Part shown: positions 18,253 through 25,797 of the stretch, in pieces
Layout: every line of letters starts with the position of its first letter
Numbering within the stretch: the stretch's first letter is position 1
Origin: Cupriavidus agavae
Lineage (GTDB): Bacteria > Pseudomonadota > Gammaproteobacteria > Burkholderiales > Burkholderiaceae
Direction: 5' to 3'
NCBI RefSeq assembly: GCF_004217045.1
Contig: NZ_SGXM01000012.1
Span: 1-64,000, forward strand
DNA length: 64,000 bases
Program-made: the position numbers and the translations under genes
The notes under the pieces: generated by a model
The model's input: only the letters and a program-made list of their open reading frames with translations
Told to the model about the DNA's origin: nothing
Databases searched by the model: none

Positions 18253-18738
18253 TCAGCCGGCGCCAACGCCATTGGCCACCACTTTCTGCAGCAATTCGCG
18301 CAGCACCGCGATTTCCCCGGCGCTGAATCCCGCAAAGCTGCGCCGCATGACATCGCAGAACACCGCAGGCAGGTTACGGACCATCGCGCTGCCTTCGTCG
18401 GTCAGCGTGAGATAGACCACGCGTCGGTCCGCCTCGCCACGGCGGCGCGCGATGAGTCCGCGCCTCTCCATGCGGTCGAGCAGGCGCGTCACGGCGCCGG
18501 CATCGGTGTTCAGATGCCGTGCGACATCGCCGGGGGTGGCCGCATGCCCGCCCGCGAGCATCATCAGGCAACACGCCTGCGCATGCGTCATGCCCATCTG
18601 GCTGACTTCCTGCTCCAGACCCTGTGACAACGTGTTTCTCGCGCGGACCAGCAGGTAGGCAAGGCTGCTACCGAGATCAAAGGTTTCGGGATCGAACGGG
18701 TCTTGCGGTACCACCGGCGCTGCGGTCAATGCGGTCAA
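18253..18738 (-). CDS. MarR-family transcriptional regulator
   Basis: About 161 residues with a MarR winged helix: helix-turn-helix TPGDVARHLNTDAGAVTRLLDR, then the wing RRRGEADRRVVYLTLT. The start is uncertain. I place it at the TTG at 18738, which overlaps the stop codon of the small secreted protein upstream (TTGA); another TTG at 18729 or a GTG a few codons on are alternatives. The long extension to 18984 would read through that small gene in another frame and is rejected. The overlap implies translational coupling with the secreted peptide. Confidence 0.8.
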   Translation of the reverse strand: MTALTAAPVVPQDPFDPETFDLGSSLAYLLVRARNTLSQGLEQEVSQMGMTHAQACCLMMLAGGHAATPGDVARHLNTDAGAVTRLLDRMERRGLIARRRGEADRRVVYLTLTDEGSAMVRNLPAVFCDVMRRSFAGFSAGEIAVLRELLQKVVANGVGAG

Positions 18739-18905
18739 TGCGAAGCCTGTACGCAGGCACCCTGCGCCTGGGATTGCGCCGATGCCGCGTGCGCGTGCCG
18801 TGCCGCGTCGCGGGCGCGCTCGATGACTGTCCAGTCGGGGCCGGCAAAAGCCGAGACCGACAGTCCGGCCAGCGCCAGGGCCGTGAAGAACTTTGTGAAA
18901 CGCAT
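18735..18905 (-). CDS. small secreted protein upstream of MarR
   Basis: A 56-residue protein with a textbook signal peptide (MRFTKFFTALALAGLSVSAFA, cut near residue 21) leaving a mature peptide of about 35 residues with one cysteine and several His/Ala/Gln residues. The ATG at 18905 is chosen because upstream in-frame codons spoil the signal peptide. It overlaps the probable MarR start and lies at the head of the unit small protein-marR-PRTase/HAD. Function unknown; such short exported proteins are common in Burkholderiales genomes. Confidence 0.6.
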   Translation of the reverse strand: MRFTKFFTALALAGLSVSAFAGPDWTVIERARDAARHAHAASAQSQAQGACVQASH

Positions 18906-19022
18906 AGTCTGGATCGGAGGGGATGCCGTTGTCGGATGCCAGTATGGCTCCGCTTCGCGCCCCAAGCCACCGACATGCGTTCATAGCAGGTATGGCTTTT
19001 CTGACACTCCCGTCAGGCGGGC

Positions 19023-19051
19023 AAAAAAAATGGCGACCCCGGAGGATCGCC
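19023..19051 (-). terminator. terminator of the NDH-2-like flavoprotein gene
   Basis: Read on the minus strand, a GGCGA/TCGCC stem (19047-19051 with 19032-19036, extendable with one mismatch) is followed by eight T residues (A-run at 19023-19030). It lies just downstream of the gene ending at 19073. Confidence 0.75.
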
Positions 19052-19072
19052 CTTCTTGTTCATTCCAGCCAC

Positions 19073-20284
19073 TCAGGCCACGACGATACGGCGCGGGTCG
19101 GCCGATGCCAATGCCTCGGCGCGGTTCGCGCCAGGCGGATAGATCCATTCGGTGTTGATCTTCGTCTTCAATGCCTTGGCTTCGGCGCCGGACAACTTCA
19201 CCTGACGATCCCAGCCCTCGGTGTACACCGCACCCCATGGGCCCAGATCGAGGCATGTCACATACTTCGGCTGGCTGTATGGAATCGGCTGCTGCCCGAG
19301 CAGGTCGGCCGCTACATTGTGGCCAGCCGAGCGGCCCAGGTTCATGGCGTGCTGACACGACATCATGGTCACATTACCCTCGTCGTCGGTCGCCGCACGC
19401 GCTACGTCGCCGGTGGCGTAGACATGTTCCACGCCATCCACCTTCAGGTTGCGGTCGACATGGAGGCGGCCGAAGTTGTCGCGCGGCGCGGGGATCTGGT
19501 CCGTCAGCGCACTGGCGCGCGCGCCGGCGGTCCAGATCACCGTCTGGGCATCGACACGCTCGCCGCTTTCCAGCGTGACGCCGCTGGCATCCACCGATGC
19601 CACGCCAGACCCCAGCTTCCACGTCACACCCAGCTCGGTCAGTGCCTCGGTAATCACCGGGCGCGGGCCCTGCCCCAGATCCGGGCCGATCTCGCCATTG
19701 CGCTCCACCAGGATGACGCGTACAGCCGTATCCGCACCGAGCACTTCGCGCAGCCGCGCCGGCATTTCGGCCGCTGTCTCGATACCGGTGAAGCCGGCAC
19801 CGGCGATCACCACCGTGTTGCGCGCCAGGCTGTCGGGGCGGTCGGCCAGGCCGTGCAGATGGGCTTCCAGGCGCGAGGCATCGGCCACCTGATCGACATT
19901 GAACGCGTGCGCTTCGAGTCCGTCGATCGCAGGCCGGAAGAGGCGGCTGCCGGCTGCCAGCACGAGCCGGTCATAGCCCAGCGTCTGGTGCGAGGTGTCC
20001 GCGCCCACACCCTTCACGGCCACTTCTCGCGCTGCCACGTCGATGCGCTCCACGATGCCTTGAACAAAGCGCACGCCCGTGGCGGCAAAGATCTCCAGCA
20101 GCGGTGCCTTCATCTTCAGCGGGTTCTGTTCATAGAGCCGGGGACGCACATGCAGCGCAGGTTCCGGCGCAACCAGCACGATCTCGACGTCGGTGCGAGC
20201 GGCCTCGTCGAGCAGACGAGCCGAAGCGAGGGCGCTCCACATGCCGGCAAAGCCGGCCCCAATTACCAGAATACGTTGTGACAT
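19073..20284 (-). CDS. NAD(P)/FAD-dependent oxidoreductase, type II NADH dehydrogenase-like
   Basis: A 403-residue two-dinucleotide-fold flavoprotein. FAD is bound at VIGAGFAGMWSA near the N-terminus, NAD(P)H at VIAGAGFTGIETA around residue 160, and the second FAD contact is HVYATGDVARA near 290. The layout matches type II NADH dehydrogenases and related quinone reductases, which pass electrons from NAD(P)H to quinones without pumping protons; no clear C-terminal membrane anchor is visible. It is transcribed divergently from a small exported protein and an AhpD-like protein, and a 12-bp-arm operator lies 79 bases before its start, so the divergent units are likely co-regulated, perhaps in response to quinones or oxidants. 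Confidence 0.85.
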   Translation of the reverse strand: MSQRILVIGAGFAGMWSALASARLLDEAARTDVEIVLVAPEPALHVRPRLYEQNPLKMKAPLLEIFAATGVRFVQGIVERIDVAAREVAVKGVGADTSHQTLGYDRLVLAAGSRLFRPAIDGLEAHAFNVDQVADASRLEAHLHGLADRPDSLARNTVVIAGAGFTGIETAAEMPARLREVLGADTAVRVILVERNGEIGPDLGQGPRPVITEALTELGVTWKLGSGVASVDASGVTLESGERVDAQTVIWTAGARASALTDQIPAPRDNFGRLHVDRNLKVDGVEHVYATGDVARAATDDEGNVTMMSCQHAMNLGRSAGHNVAADLLGQQPIPYSQPKYVTCLDLGPWGAVYTEGWDRQVKLSGAEAKALKTKINTEWIYPPGANRAEALASADPRRIVVA

Positions 20285-20362
20285 CTCTACTGCTCCTGAT
20301 GGAATCTGTACTGCACTGACCGGCGTGGCCGCCTGCGTCTCCGGGCCGCTTCGTTCGCCGCG

Positions 20363-20395
20363 CCTTAACTACGATTGTATGAGTCGTAGTTAAGG
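20363..20395. promoter_or_regulatory. operator copy 1 between divergent redox genes
   Basis: Perfect 12-base arms CCTTAACTACGA (20363-20374) and TCGTAGTTAAGG (20384-20395) with a 9-base spacer, located on the side of the flavoprotein gene. A second diverged copy lies at 20467-20499. The ACTAC...GTAGT core resembles operators of HxlR-family redox regulators, but that assignment is speculative. Confidence 0.75.
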
Positions 20396-20466
20396 TCCGC
20401 AAGTTTTTTTTAGGCAAGGTCAGGAAAACCGATCCTCTGCTTGCGGCATTCCATCGGATGGACTAT

Positions 20467-20499
20467 CTTTATCTCCGACTACATGAGTCGTAGTAAAGA
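20467..20499. promoter_or_regulatory. operator copy 2 upstream of the small exported gene
   Basis: Aligned on the shared block ATGAGTCGTAGT, this site matches copy 1 at 9 of 12 bases in the left arm (20467-20478) and 10 of 12 in the right arm (20488-20499), with the same 9-base spacing. It also has an outer TATCTTTA/TAAAGATA repeat at 20464-20501. It ends 13 bases before the ATG at 20513, where bound protein would block transcription or translation initiation. Confidence 0.65.
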
Positions 20500-20512
20500 T
20501 ATGGAGTTGATC

Positions 20513-20641
20513 ATGAGACGGTTTGGTTGGGTAGGCATGCTGGCCGCATTGGCTGTACTGGCAACCGGCATCGCCACATGGGCGGCAGCCGAGGGGGCGC
20601 TTGCGCCGCAAGGCTCGCATGGCGTGCTGCTGGGTGCGTAA
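20513..20641 (+). CDS. very small exported or membrane peptide
   Basis: A 42-residue frame with GGAG six bases before the ATG at 20513. It starts MRRFGWVGMLAALAVLATG, a signal peptide or single membrane helix, followed by a short Ala/Gly-rich tail. No family is recognised. The good ribosome site and the operator directly upstream favour a real gene. The AhpD-like gene follows 117 bases later on the same strand. Confidence 0.5.
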   Translation: MRRFGWVGMLAALAVLATGIATWAAAEGALAPQGSHGVLLGA

Positions 20642-20758
20642 CATGCCGATGGCACGAACGCCGCCAGCCAGGCCTCCGGGCCTCCTTACCCGGCGACCTG
20701 ACCACCTCCGGCAACCCCATACAAAATTCACCACCAACCCTGGCACCAAGGACTGACC

Positions 20759-21196
20759 ATGCGTATCGACTACACCCAAACCTCTCCGGCCGGCGTCAAG
20801 GCGCTTGGCACGGTCTACGGCTACATCACCCAGTCCGGCCTCGACCCCGTGCTGGTGGAACTGACCTACCTGCGCATCAGCCAGATCAACGGTTGCGCGT
20901 ACTGCCTGGACATGCACACGCGCGAATTGACGCGCAAGGGCATTGACGTGCAGAAGCTCGCCCTGGTGCAGGTCTGGCATGAAGCGGGGGATCTGTTTTC
21001 CGTGCGCGAGAAGGCGGCACTTGCGTGGGCGGAAACCGTCACACGTGTCGCCGATACGCACGTGCCAGACGAGGCATTCGCAGCGGCTGCCGCAGTCTTC
21101 GGAGACAAGGAACTGGCCGACCTGACCATCGCGATCGGCCTGATGAACGCCTTCAACCGTCTCGCCATCAGCTTCCGCCGCGCGCCAGCGCCATAA
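20759..21196 (+). CDS. carboxymuconolactone decarboxylase-family (AhpD-like) protein
   Basis: A 145-residue all-helical protein of the CMD/AhpD superfamily. The NGCAYCLDMHT segment (Cys near residues 43 and 46) holds the CxxC redox pair and downstream His typical of alkylhydroperoxidase D-like members, rather than of true decarboxylases. It is therefore probably a thiol peroxidase-type or disulphide reductase-type protein in oxidative defence. It is divergent from an NDH-2-like flavoprotein across a region with two operator copies, which fits a shared redox response. It is followed by a strong convergent hairpin. Confidence 0.85.
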   Translation: MRIDYTQTSPAGVKALGTVYGYITQSGLDPVLVELTYLRISQINGCAYCLDMHTRELTRKGIDVQKLALVQVWHEAGDLFSVREKAALAWAETVTRVADTHVPDEAFAAAAAVFGDKELADLTIAIGLMNAFNRLAISFRRAPAP

Positions 21197-21202
21197 AGAC
21201 AA

Positions 21203-21235
21203 GAAGCCCGCGCTCCGAATGGAGACGCGGGCTTC
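21203..21235. terminator. bidirectional hairpin between the AhpD-like gene and flgL
   Basis: Outer arms GAAGCCCGCG (21203-21212) and CGCGGGCTTC (21226-21235) plus an inner CTCC/GGAG stem with one bulged A give a stem of about 14 bp. On the minus strand it is followed by a T-rich stretch, so it most probably ends the flgK-flgL transcript and may also serve the plus-strand gene. Confidence 0.7.
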
Positions 21236-21305
21236 CTGGAGTGGAGTGGTGCCTGGTCGATCGCGCCGACCAAGCACAGCGCCGATCCGGCGCCTCCCTA
21301 AGCGA

Positions 21306-22544
21306 TCAACGCAGGTACTGGAACAGGTTCATGCCCTGGATCTGCATGAACGATTGCTGCGCGCCCTGCAGTGCCGTCTGGCGCTGATAGTACTCGCCAA
21401 TCGCGGCGGCGTAGTCCAGGTCCTGCAGGTTCGACAGGGTCTGGGCGTTGCTCAGGTCGCGGTTCTCGCCGATCGTGTCCAGCGCATCCAGTTCGTTCAT
21501 GCGCGAACCCACCGAGGCACGTACCGTCAGCACGTTGTCGAGCGAGTTGTTGTTCTGGCGCAGCGCCGTGGCGATCACGTTCTGCAGGTTGGCGTTGGCC
21601 GTTTCCTGCGAGGTACCGGAGTTGATCGGCTGCTTCAGCGCGTCGATCACGTCCTTGAGGTTGGCGAAGACGTCGGCGCCAGCCTGCTGGGCCGGTTGCG
21701 CGGTCATCGTGTCGCCGTCGGCGGGCGTACCCTTCACGGAGAACGAGACGCCAGCCACGTTGATCGAACCACCGTCGACGTAGTCGACCGGGCCGGCGAT
21801 TGCAGCGCCCGTCGAGGCATTGGTCACCGTGTACTGCATCTTGCCGGTGCCGGCGTCGGTCTGGAACGAAACTGCCAGCGACGTGCCGTAGAGCGGATTG
21901 CTCGGGTCCGTCACCGAAATCGCACCATACGTGGCCGTGCCGTCGTTGGCACTGTTGCCCTTGAGCACGTAGCCCGCGCTGTTGCTGACCGACTGGAATA
22001 CTTCCGCGCCCGTGTTGCCCACGGCCATCTGGCGAGAGACATCCACCTGCAGGAGCTTGTGTCCGGTGTCGCCCTGATAGGTGACATTGCCCGCGGCATC
22101 CGCCGCGAACGGCACGGTACCGGTTTTCAGGCCCGCGAACAGGTAGTTGCCGGTGCCGTCATCGGCATTGGCCAGGCCCAGCAGTTGATCGTACTGGCCC
22201 TGCAGCGCGGTGGCCAGCGAGGCGCGATCGGTATCGCTGAGCGTACCGTTACCGGCGTTCACCAGCAGCGTCTTCACGCTTTGCAGCACCGTGGTCACGG
22301 TGGTCAGCGAATTTTCCTCGAGCGCCAGCGCCGAGTTGGCTTCCTTGCGCGAGGCGGTGTACTGGCCGTTGACGGCGCCTGCCTGGGCCACGCCCAGCGC
22401 GCGCGTGGCAGCGACGGGGTCGTCCGACGGCGTGAGGATACGGCGGCCCGTGCCAAGCTGCTGCTGTACGTGCATCAGCAGCGACTGCTGGCTGTTCATC
22501 GAGGCCAGGCCCTGATGGTAGAGGGTAGAGGTTGCGACGCGCAT
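21306..22544 (-). CDS. flgL: flagellar hook-filament junction protein FlgL
   Basis: A 412-residue flagellin-like protein, with conserved helical ends (MRVATSTLYHQGLASMNSQQ at the N-terminus and FMQIQGMNLFQYLR at the C-terminus) and a variable beta-rich centre. It is exported by the flagellar type III system and assembles as HAP3 between FlgK and the filament. It follows flgK by 40 bases and is the last gene of the rod-hook block. At 412 residues it is longer than the E. coli protein (317), through a larger central domain. Confidence 0.95.
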   Translation of the reverse strand: MRVATSTLYHQGLASMNSQQSLLMHVQQQLGTGRRILTPSDDPVAATRALGVAQAGAVNGQYTASRKEANSALALEENSLTTVTTVLQSVKTLLVNAGNGTLSDTDRASLATALQGQYDQLLGLANADDGTGNYLFAGLKTGTVPFAADAAGNVTYQGDTGHKLLQVDVSRQMAVGNTGAEVFQSVSNSAGYVLKGNSANDGTATYGAISVTDPSNPLYGTSLAVSFQTDAGTGKMQYTVTNASTGAAIAGPVDYVDGGSINVAGVSFSVKGTPADGDTMTAQPAQQAGADVFANLKDVIDALKQPINSGTSQETANANLQNVIATALRQNNNSLDNVLTVRASVGSRMNELDALDTIGENRDLSNAQTLSNLQDLDYAAAIGEYYQRQTALQGAQQSFMQIQGMNLFQYLR

Positions 22545-22584
22545 TGCGAGGATTCCTTCCGGTTGTTCTCAGGGATGGCTACGA

Positions 22585-24510
22585 TCAGCGGCCGATGCCG
22601 ATCAGGGTGTCGAAGACCGTGCTGGCGGCCTGGATGACCTTGGCGTTGGCCTGGTAGAGCTGCTGGAACTTGAGCAGGTTCACGGTTTCCTCATCCATGT
22701 TCACGCCCGATACCGACTGCTGCGCGTTATAGACCTGGGTCGTGATGCTGTCCTGCGAGTTCGAGGCGATCAGCGCCGATTTGGTCTTGCTGCCCACGTC
22801 GTTGACCAGCGTGGCGTAGGCATCGTTGAAGCTCGACGTGCCATTGATCGTCTTGGCGGTCTGCAGCTTGGCCAGTGCCAGCGCGTTGCCGTTGTCAGAA
22901 ACCGAACCGGCGTTGTTCGACAGCGTGAACGTATCGCCGTTCTTCGGTGTGCCGCCGAAGCTGAACGTCATGCCGTTCAGCGTGTAGTCCACGCCGGAAG
23001 CGGTCGGCGTGGGCGCCGGCTGCGGCGCCAGCGGCGTACCTGCCGCATCGGAGAAGACATAGGCCGAGGTGGCGCTGTCGTAGCGGGCCGTGATCGGGCC
23101 GGCCAGCAGCGTGAAGCCAGCTGCCACATTGGTCAGCTTGGCCGTGCCGGTGCCGGCGTTGTTCGTGGCGGCGTCGGCGCGCGACGGCGATGCGGCGGCA
23201 ATCTTGGCCGGGTCCGTGATCAGCGTATCGAAGCCGGCGGCGGCATTGCGCGTGGGCTGGATCTCGAACGAGTCACTCGCGTTCATCGCCGAATTGAGGC
23301 TGATCTGGAAACCGTCCGCTTCGAGCGTCATCGGGTACGTGGCGGTACCCAGCGGCTGCGTGGCCACTACGGCGTTGTCAGACTTGCGCGTCAGCGTGTA
23401 GATGCCGTTGGTCACCTTGAGCGTGTAGTCGCTGGTCGTCAGGTCGCTGGTGTTCCGGATCGTGGCATTGACGAGGGCGCCCGAAGTGTTGCCGGCGTTG
23501 GCGAACACCTGGGCCTTGCCCAGCGCGAACATGTCGGTGCCGATGGCGCCGTTCAGGTCGATACCGAGCTTGTGCTGGTCGTTGAACTTCTGGCCGATGG
23601 CCAGCGACAGGCGGCCAATGGCGTTCTGTGCCGGTTCGAGCGATTCCGAGCGGAACCGCAGGAAGCCACCAATCGAGCCGCCGGTAATCGAGCCTTCCTC
23701 GGCTTCATAGGTGACGTCGCTGCCCGGGATCGTGTAGCCGATCACGGTGCGGCTCGGGTCCGACGCCGAGGCGACGGCCTTCAGTTCGTAGGCATCGGTG
23801 CCCATCACGAGCGGCTGGCCGTTGCCGACGAACACGTTGTACGTATTGCCGTCCTGCACCACCACCTTGGCCCCGACCAGTTCGGTCAGCTTGGCCACGG
23901 CCTGGTCGCGCTGGTCGAGCAGGTCGTTCGGCGCCTGGCCACCCGATGCCGCGGTCATGCGCGCGATCTCGCCGTTCAGGTTGGCGATCTGCTTGGTGTA
24001 GTCGTTGACCTGCGTGACCGACGACTTGATCTGCGTGTTCAGGCCATCCTGCAGTTGCTTGAAGTAGTCGCTCGACGACTTCATCTGGCCGGCCAGCGCC
24101 TGAGCGGCCGAGAGCAGGCCCTGGCGCGCGGCGGTATCGGCCGGCGTGTTCGACACGGTCTGCACCGCGGCAAAGAACTTCTGCATCAGCGGCGCCAGGC
24201 CGCCCTTCTGGTCGGCCAGCAGGTTGTCGATCTGCGAGATCTGGTCGGCGTAGGTTGCCAGTTCGGCACTGGCCGAGGTGGCGCCGCGCAGCTGGCCGGT
24301 CAGGAAGCTGTCGTACACGCGCTGCACGGTCACCGTGTTCGAGCCCTGGCCGTAGAAGCCCGAGCCGGTGTAGTTGCCGCCCGCCGACGCGATGATCGTG
24401 TTCTGGCGCGTGTAGCCCGCCGTGGCGGCGTTGCTGAAGTTGTGGCCCACCGTGGTGAGGCCGTTCTGCGCGACGTTGAGGCCCGACAGACCGATATTAA
24501 ACAGAGACAT
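22585..24510 (-). CDS. flgK: flagellar hook-associated protein FlgK
   Basis: A 641-residue HAP1 protein. The N-terminus SLFNIGLSGLNVAQNGLTTV and the C-terminal ETVNLLKFQQLYQANAKVI are the conserved D0 helices shared by axial proteins; the middle is a large variable region. It forms the first junction ring on the hook tip. A 264-base gap separates it from flgJ upstream, and that gap holds a sigma-28-like promoter, so flgK-flgL may be transcribed late as well as with the early block. Confidence 0.96.
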   Translation of the reverse strand: MSLFNIGLSGLNVAQNGLTTVGHNFSNAATAGYTRQNTIIASAGGNYTGSGFYGQGSNTVTVQRVYDSFLTGQLRGATSASAELATYADQISQIDNLLADQKGGLAPLMQKFFAAVQTVSNTPADTAARQGLLSAAQALAGQMKSSSDYFKQLQDGLNTQIKSSVTQVNDYTKQIANLNGEIARMTAASGGQAPNDLLDQRDQAVAKLTELVGAKVVVQDGNTYNVFVGNGQPLVMGTDAYELKAVASASDPSRTVIGYTIPGSDVTYEAEEGSITGGSIGGFLRFRSESLEPAQNAIGRLSLAIGQKFNDQHKLGIDLNGAIGTDMFALGKAQVFANAGNTSGALVNATIRNTSDLTTSDYTLKVTNGIYTLTRKSDNAVVATQPLGTATYPMTLEADGFQISLNSAMNASDSFEIQPTRNAAAGFDTLITDPAKIAAASPSRADAATNNAGTGTAKLTNVAAGFTLLAGPITARYDSATSAYVFSDAAGTPLAPQPAPTPTASGVDYTLNGMTFSFGGTPKNGDTFTLSNNAGSVSDNGNALALAKLQTAKTINGTSSFNDAYATLVNDVGSKTKSALIASNSQDSITTQVYNAQQSVSGVNMDEETVNLLKFQQLYQANAKVIQAASTVFDTLIGIGR

Positions 24511-24575
24511 GTTCGTCTGACTCCGGATCGAATGGCTAGCCGGCGGCGTCAGGCCGGCGGCGATGGATACGTTGG

Positions 24576-24603
24576 ATAACGGCCGGAAAGCGGCGCGACT
24601 TTA
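24576..24603 (-). promoter_or_regulatory. sigma-28-like promoter upstream of flgK
   Basis: On the minus strand, TAAAGTCG (6 of 8 matches to TAAAGTTT) and GCCGTTAT (6 of 8 matches to GCCGATAA) are separated by 12 bases, one more than the ideal 11. The -10 element is 65 bases before the flgK start. Late expression of flgK-flgL from FliA fits known flagellar hierarchies. Confidence 0.45.
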
Positions 24604-24723
24604 GCGTCGCAAACGGTGGAATCCTGTGTTGATTGTCAGTGCTTACTTTTGATGTGTTTCAACGTGCGAGCGGGTGCAGCGCGACCGGTGTGGTAGCGCT
24701 GGGGTTCATCCGAAGTCTTGTTC

Positions 24724-24750
24724 CCCCTCTCCCACGCAGTGGGAGAGGGG
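24724..24750. repeat. intergenic CCCCTCTCCC palindrome, copy 1
   Basis: Twelve-base arms CCCCTCTCCCAC and GTGGGAGAGGGG around a three-base loop, between flgJ and flgK. The same CCCCTCTCCC/GGGAGAGGGG element occurs at 51515-51540, which suggests a dispersed palindromic repeat. It may also act as a transcription-attenuating hairpin after flgJ. Confidence 0.6.
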
Positions 24751-24774
24751 AGAACACAATCGGAAAGCGTCAGA

Positions 24775-25797
24775 TCAGGTCGACACCTTCTTCATGATCC
24801 TTACCAGCTTCTCGCCGTACGCCGGATCGGTTGCATACCCTGCGCGTTGCAAACCATGCGCGGCTTCGTCGGCGTTCGATGCCGCCACCACGCCCGCATA
24901 ACGCGGATTGTTGGTCAGCAGGCGCGCGTAGTCATTGCAGGCTTCCTCGTACGAGCCATAGGCGCGGAACTTTGCCCGCGTCTTGACCGGTTGCCCATCC
25001 ACGTACTCGGTGGTCAGGATCTCGGTCGTCGGCCCCTTCCAGTTGGCACCGGCCTTGATGCCGAACACGTTGAACGAGGTGGAGCCGTCCGGGTTGCGGA
25101 TCTCGCGCCGGCCCCAGCCCGATTCCAGCGCGGCCTGGCCGACGATCAGCTTGGCCGGCACGCCCGAGGCACGCGCGGCGGCCATCGCGGGCTCCGCCAT
25201 GCGGTTCACGAAATTGCTGATGTGTTCCGGCGAATCGTCGGGCAACTGGCCGAGTTGCGCCTGACCGTTACCCTGCCAGTCGGCCTGGTTCTGGTACTGG
25301 CGCACGCCGGCGTTGGGATTCCACGTCGCGCCGGGCAGCGTGGTGCCCACCGGCGGCGGGCCGTCGGCGTCGGTGGCGCCACGGCTGTTGAGCAGTTGCG
25401 CCAGCTCCGCGTCGCGTACGCTGGCGCCGGTGATGCCGCCGGCGGGGGCCATGCCCGGCGGCAGTTCGGTGCCCGTGGCACGCGCCAGCTGCCGCAGCAT
25501 CGCGTCGGCCAGGCCGATGCCGCGCGACGAGATCTGCTGCGACATCTGCTGGTCCATCATCGACATGTACATCTTGGTCTGCTCGTTGTCGAACAGGCCA
25601 TCTGACGGCGTGGCGTCGCGCATGCTCTTGAGCACCATGTGCGTGAACACGGCTTCGAACTGCTTGGCGGCCGCCTGCAGCGTGGCAGTGGTGTTCCCGG
25701 CCCGCGACTGGTTCTTGAGCGCCTCGAACCCCTGCGTGTCGAGGGCGAAGCGCTGGGTCAGGTCGCCGGCGCTGGTGGTCGTCATGCCCGCCGCCAT
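24775..25797 (-). CDS. flgJ: flagellar rod-assembly protein / peptidoglycan hydrolase FlgJ
   Basis: A 340-residue two-domain protein. The N-terminal half (about 30-130, with MRDATPSDGLFDNEQ) is the rod-cap domain. The C-terminal half (about 185-335) is a glucosaminidase-type muramidase with the putative catalytic Glu in QAALESGWG near residue 222. It makes the hole in peptidoglycan while capping the growing rod. The start codon overlaps the flgI stop by one base, so the two are translationally coupled. The length and dual-domain form match the proteobacterial FlgJ. Confidence 0.95.
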   Translation of the reverse strand: MAAGMTTTSAGDLTQRFALDTQGFEALKNQSRAGNTTATLQAAAKQFEAVFTHMVLKSMRDATPSDGLFDNEQTKMYMSMMDQQMSQQISSRGIGLADAMLRQLARATGTELPPGMAPAGGITGASVRDAELAQLLNSRGATDADGPPPVGTTLPGATWNPNAGVRQYQNQADWQGNGQAQLGQLPDDSPEHISNFVNRMAEPAMAAARASGVPAKLIVGQAALESGWGRREIRNPDGSTSFNVFGIKAGANWKGPTTEILTTEYVDGQPVKTRAKFRAYGSYEEACNDYARLLTNNPRYAGVVAASNADEAAHGLQRAGYATDPAYGEKLVRIMKKVST

